A stretch of 64,000 nt of DNA, from positions 186,001 to 250,000 of the forward strand of contig NZ_SSND01000003.1 in NCBI RefSeq assembly GCF_004799285.1, in the 5' to 3' direction. Source of the DNA: Aliigemmobacter aestuarii (GTDB lineage: Bacteria; Pseudomonadota; Alphaproteobacteria; Rhodobacterales; Rhodobacteraceae). Position numbers and translations under genes: made by a program. Below the pieces are notes generated by a model. That model saw only the letters and a list, made by a program, of their open reading frames with translations, was not told where the DNA came from and did no database searches. How positions within the stretch are numbered: position 1 is the stretch's first letter; every line of letters starts with the position of its first letter. Shown here piece after piece: positions 61,499 through 64,000 of this stretch.

Positions 61499-62029
61499 AT
61501 GGCCGCGACCAAGGCTTCTTCCTCCGCCTCCGCAAAGACCGTCTCCGCAAAGACCCCCACTACAAAGTCCACCACCGCCAAGACCGCCACCGCCGCAAAG
61601 CCCGCAGCAACGCGCGCCGCAAAGCCCGCGGCCGTCCCCAAGCCCGCTGCCGAGGCAACAAGCGCTGCCACCGCCGAATCTGTGGCCTCTGGCGGGATGG
61701 CCGATACCGCGGCCACGGCTTCGGAAAAGGCCGGAACGGTGAAAGTCGCGCTGAAACTGCGGCCGCTGGTCGACCGGGTGATCACGGCGACCGGCGCCAA
61801 GAAGAAGGGGGTGAAAGAGATTGTCGAGGCAACGCTGGCCGAGATCGGCGCCGCCTTGTCACGAGGAGAGGAACTGAACCTGCCGCCCTTGGGCAAGGCC
61901 CGCGTGAACCGGCAAAACGAACGAAATGGCGGCGAGGTTCTGATCGTCAAGCTGAACCGCCCCGGCGTGAAAACGGCAGGTGAAAAACCGGCAAAAGAGG
62001 GGCTTGCAGAGGGCGGCGAGGAGGGCTAA
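61499..62029 (+). CDS. HU-family DNA-binding protein with Ala/Lys/Thr-rich N-terminal extension
   Basis: The 176-residue protein combines a low-complexity basic tail (residues 1-75, repeated K-T/A-T/A-A-K units such as KTATAAKPAATRAAKPAAV) with a C-terminal HU domain (about 80-165): LRPLVDRVITATGAKKKGVK, EIVEATLAEIGAALSRGEEL, LPPLGKARVNRQNERNGGEV. The tail looks like histone H1 and would bind DNA without sequence preference. HU genes commonly follow lon. The ATG at 61499 is used; the region before it has TATCAT-like -10 material, but I cannot fix the promoter. tRNA-Val lies 13 bases after the stop. Confidence 0.85.
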   Translation: MAATKASSSASAKTVSAKTPTTKSTTAKTATAAKPAATRAAKPAAVPKPAAEATSAATAESVASGGMADTAATASEKAGTVKVALKLRPLVDRVITATGAKKKGVKEIVEATLAEIGAALSRGEELNLPPLGKARVNRQNERNGGEVLIVKLNRPGVKTAGEKPAKEGLAEGGEEG

Positions 62030-62042
62030 ACACCCCCGCATC

Positions 62043-62117
62043 GGGCGATTAGCTCAGCGGTAGAGCGCTTCGTTCACATCGAAGATGTCAGCGGTTCAAA
62101 TCCGTTATCGCCCACCA
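62043..62117 (+). tRNA. tRNA-Val (anticodon CAC)
   Basis: Full cloverleaf: acceptor GGGCGAT with ATCGCCC, D-arm TAGCTCAGCGGTAGAGCG, anticodon stem CTTCG/CGAAG around loop TTCACAT (anticodon CAC, reading GUG), T-arm AGCGG-TTCAAAT-CCGTT, discriminator A and encoded CCA. The 75 bases include the CCA. Confidence 0.97.
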
Positions 62118-62124
62118 TCATACG

Positions 62125-62156
62125 AAACGCCGCGCGGGGCGACCGCGCGGCGTTTT
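62125..62156 (+). terminator. Terminator after tRNA-Val
   Basis: AAACGCCGCGCGG (62125-62137), loop GGCGA, CCGCGCGGCGTTT (62143-62155), then T. Thirteen perfect pairs. Confidence 0.85.
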
Positions 62157-62185
62157 CGCATTCCGGGCGGCTCAGATGGGCTGCA

Positions 62186-62227
62186 GGTTCAGGCTCAGGT
62201 TCGGGCGCAGGCTCAGGCGCAGGCGGC
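62186..62227. repeat. Degenerate hexamer array over the 3' end of the 62213 gene
   Basis: Seven consecutive six-base units: GGTTCA, GGCTCA, GGTTCG, GGCGCA, GGCTCA, GGCGCA, GGCGGC. On the minus strand several units contain TGA, one of which is the stop of the adjoining gene. Confidence 0.6.
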
Positions 62228-62623
62228 AGAAGGCATGCCGCGATGATCGATCTTGATCAGGTGCACCGTCATGCCCGGCGCGATATGGGCCAGTTCCGCG
62301 CGCACCAGGCCCGGCGCGGGCAGGGGGCCGGTCAGGATGCAGACGATCCCGGAAAAGCGAAGCTCGGCCAGTCGCGTCAGCGCCTGCACCGCGTCGAAGC
62401 GCGGGCCGATCAGGGGAATCACCACGCGCGTGGGCGCCACGCTTTGCAGCATCGGCTGGTCCAGAAGCGACAGCGTCGTCAGCACGACATTCGGCGTCAC
62501 CGGCAGGGAGGCCACCAGCGCAAGCGCACCGGGGGCATCCATGATCAGGCAGGTTTCATCCGCTGTCGGCCAAAGCGCGACGGTCGAGGCATCTGGCTGG
62601 CGCTGCGCTATGTTCATCGGCAT
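62213..62623 (-). CDS. Conserved hypothetical protein
   Basis: The 136-residue protein has no signal peptide. Sequence blocks STVALWPTADETCLIMDAPG, TPNVVLTTLSLLDQPMLQ, TRVVIPLIGPRFDAVQAL and FSGIVCILTGPLPAPGLVRA alternate strands and helices and resemble a receiver-like or flavodoxin-like alpha/beta layout, which would suit a small signalling protein next to phoR, but no phosphorylation aspartate pattern is convincing. It is divergent from phoR. Its C-terminus runs into a degenerate hexamer array. An alternative start is at 62617. Confidence 0.6.
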   Translation of the reverse strand: MPMNIAQRQPDASTVALWPTADETCLIMDAPGALALVASLPVTPNVVLTTLSLLDQPMLQSVAPTRVVIPLIGPRFDAVQALTRLAELRFSGIVCILTGPLPAPGLVRAELAHIAPGMTVHLIKIDHRGMPSAACA

Positions 62624-62812
62624 GAAGCCTTGGCAAGGTGGCCCGATCCCGGCCTCGGAGGCATGGAAACCCTGCCTCGGGCGTCATCGGTCCACGGGGT
62701 GAAACGAACCTGTCAATCATGGTCGGTATGAGGCGAATGTGGCATATGCAAGGCAAACTGCGCGGGAAAACATGGCAGCGGCCAACTCCCGCCGATGGGC
62801 GAAAGGAAGGCG

Positions 62813-63856
62813 ATGACACGCGAAGAACTCGGCAATCTTTTGCGCGGCCTGCCGCTGCCATGCCTCGCGGTCGGGCAGGATGAACGCATCATTGCCGCAA
62901 ATGCGCATGCCCTGGCCCTTCTGGGCGAGGGAATCGAGGATCGCCATTTCACCATGGCCATGCGCCAGCCCGGAATCGTGGGCGGCATCGAGGCCGCGCT
63001 GCGCGAGGGCGAGGCCGGACATGCCCGCCACACCATCCCCGGCGCGTCCTTCGACACGGTCCATCGCGTGACGATCACCCCCGTCAACCTGACGGAAACC
63101 GGGCGCGTGGCGCTCTGTGCCTTCGAGGATCAGTCCGAACAGGAACAGATCGGCCAGATGCGGCGCGACTTCGTGGCCAATGTCAGCCACGAACTGCGCA
63201 CGCCCCTGACCGCGCTGATCGGCTTCATCGAAACCCTGCGCGGTCCGGCAAGGGACGACCCCGGCGCGCGGGAACGCTTCCTTGGCACGATGGAACGCGA
63301 GGCCAACCGGATGAACCGGCTGGTGAGCGACCTGTTGTCGCTGAGTCGGGTCGAATCGCAGGAACGCCAGCGCCCGACGACACGGGTAGACCTGCGCCAG
63401 ATCGCGGCCTCGGCCACGCAGCGGCTGGCGCCGATGGCCGAGGCGTTGGGGGTGGAGATCCGGCTTGAGGGCGATGCGGCCCCCCCGCCGGTCCTGGGGG
63501 ATGGTGAACAGCTTTTGCAGGTGCTGACGAACCTGGTCGAGAACGCTGTCAAGTACGGCCTGCCGGGCAAGGAGGTATCAGTCCGCCTGCGCATGGTCGA
63601 CAAGGACCCCACGCTTTTGCGCCCGGCGATCGTGGTGGATGTGGTGGATCAGGGCGAAGGGATCGATCCGATCCACATTCCGCGCCTGACCGAACGGTTC
63701 TACCGCGTCGATACGCACCGCTCGCGCGAGAAGGGGGGCACGGGGCTCGGTCTTGCGATCGTCAAGCATATCCTGCACCGGCACCGCGGGCGGCTCGACA
63801 TCGCCAGCACGCGCGGACAGGGCAGCCGGTTTTCCATCATCCTGCCGGTCGACTGA
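62813..63856 (+). CDS. phoR: Phosphate regulon sensor histidine kinase PhoR
   Basis: The 347-residue kinase has an N-terminal PAS-like region (VGQDERIIAANAHALALLGE), the phosphorylated His126 in FVANVSHELRTPLTALIGFI, and an ATPase domain with N box LVENAVKYG, VVDQGEGIDPIHIPRLTERF and GGTGLGLAIVKHI. It lacks membrane helices, like many alphaproteobacterial PhoR proteins. GGAAGG precedes the ATG at 62813. The Pho box downstream indicates that pst/pho genes follow beyond the window, the usual Rhodobacterales order; that makes the specific name probable, though pairing with PhoB is inferred. Confidence 0.88.
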   Translation: MTREELGNLLRGLPLPCLAVGQDERIIAANAHALALLGEGIEDRHFTMAMRQPGIVGGIEAALREGEAGHARHTIPGASFDTVHRVTITPVNLTETGRVALCAFEDQSEQEQIGQMRRDFVANVSHELRTPLTALIGFIETLRGPARDDPGARERFLGTMEREANRMNRLVSDLLSLSRVESQERQRPTTRVDLRQIAASATQRLAPMAEALGVEIRLEGDAAPPPVLGDGEQLLQVLTNLVENAVKYGLPGKEVSVRLRMVDKDPTLLRPAIVVDVVDQGEGIDPIHIPRLTERFYRVDTHRSREKGGTGLGLAIVKHILHRHRGRLDIASTRGQGSRFSIILPVD

Positions 63857-63878
63857 CGCGCCCTGACCGGACCTGCGT

Positions 63879-63905
63879 CGCCCGGACCTGCGTTCGGGCG
63901 GGTTT
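63879..63905 (+). terminator. Weak hairpin after phoR
   Basis: CGCCCG (63879-63884) pairs with CGGGCG (63895-63900), followed by GGTTTC. A direct duplication CCGGACCTGCGT (63867-63878 and 63882-63893) overlaps it. Confidence 0.4.
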
Positions 63906-63912
63906 CATCAAA

Positions 63913-63941
63913 CTGTTACATCGCTGTCGCATAGATGTTGC
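63913..63941 (+). promoter_or_regulatory. Pho box (three 11-base units) for a gene beyond the window
   Basis: CTGTTAC-ATCG-CTGTCGC-ATAG-ATGTTGC: seven-base units at 63913, 63924 and 63935 with four-base spacers, the geometry of PhoB sites (consensus CTGTCAT repeated every 11 bases). It lies 57 bases after phoR and would drive the next gene, most likely pstS. Confidence 0.75.
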
Positions 63942-64000
63942 GCAGGTTGCATAAGGGATGGTGCCAGGGCGCGCGCGGCAGATCCGTGGCGGCCCTCCGG

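Noticed and set aside
62043-62117. tRNA-Val as an integration site of a genomic island
   Set aside because: No integrase, no duplicated tRNA 3' end and no compositional break next to it.

Overview
The window is a GC-rich chromosomal segment of an alphaproteobacterium, most likely Rhodobacterales (Rhodobacteraceae/Paracoccaceae). The basis is the combination of a Usg protein, ccmF-ccmH next to an enoyl-CoA hydratase, class II nrdJ, a Mur/Fur-like regulator, AcuI, DoeA-DoeB, TauR-type taurine control and tgt-lon-HU-tRNA-Val order. I see no phage, insertion sequence, integrase or CRISPR array. The order is housekeeping genes interleaved with catabolic cassettes.

Layout. 1-7.4 kb: tRNA modification (gluQ partial, trmFO), gyrA, usg, a lytic transglycosylase lipoprotein. 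7.5-10.0 kb: arginase plus ornithine cyclodeaminase with a divergent Lrp-type regulator and a perfect dyad between them. 10.3-12.8 kb: carboxynorspermidine decarboxylase and dehydrogenase (polyamine synthesis). 13.0-16.3 kb: cytochrome c maturation ccmF-ccmH and a PaaG-like hydratase/isomerase. 16.4-19.0 kb: ilvB-ilvN on the minus strand, preceded by promoter, a 15-residue leader peptide with an Ile-Leu-Val-Leu-Val run, and a terminator, i.e. a textbook attenuator. 19.3-28.1 kb: HAD hydrolase, acrylyl-CoA reductase acuI, ectoine degradation doeA-doeB, a Hint-domain protein, an atypical SDR, an orphan ABC ATPase, a YafY/WYL regulator. 28.2-38.7 kb: tyrS/anmK divergent pair, oxidoreductases, three EamA transporters, enolase, Fur-family regulator, DUF533 protein. 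39.1-43.0 kb: nrdJ behind an NrdR-box-like dyad. 43.1-45.0 kb: enolase-superfamily racemase-like enzyme and GNAT partner.

The most coherent system is 45.0-56.4 kb: tpa, tauR, xsc, tauE/safE-type exporter, ackA, soeABC. Tpa makes sulfoacetaldehyde from taurine, Xsc cleaves it to acetyl phosphate and sulfite, AckA (instead of the usual phosphotransacetylase) can cash acetyl phosphate for ATP, and sulfite is exported or oxidised by SoeABC. From xsc to soeC the genes overlap by 1-4 bases or nearly touch, so sulfonate cleavage and sulfite disposal are one operon. Three pairs of ten-base direct repeats, spaced 22-23 bases, match the TauR site and sit before tpa, tauR and xsc.

56.6-64 kb: tgt, lon, an HU protein with an alanine/lysine-rich tail, tRNA-Val(CAC), phoR and a multi-unit Pho box for a gene just outside the window.

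Dispersed repeats are conspicuous: a composite palindromic family (three full asymmetric elements and two half elements placed just before the trmFO and ilvN starts), and a second small palindrome (core TTTTCGnCGAAAA) which also occurs twice inside the 3' end of soeA, where it encodes the protein tail.
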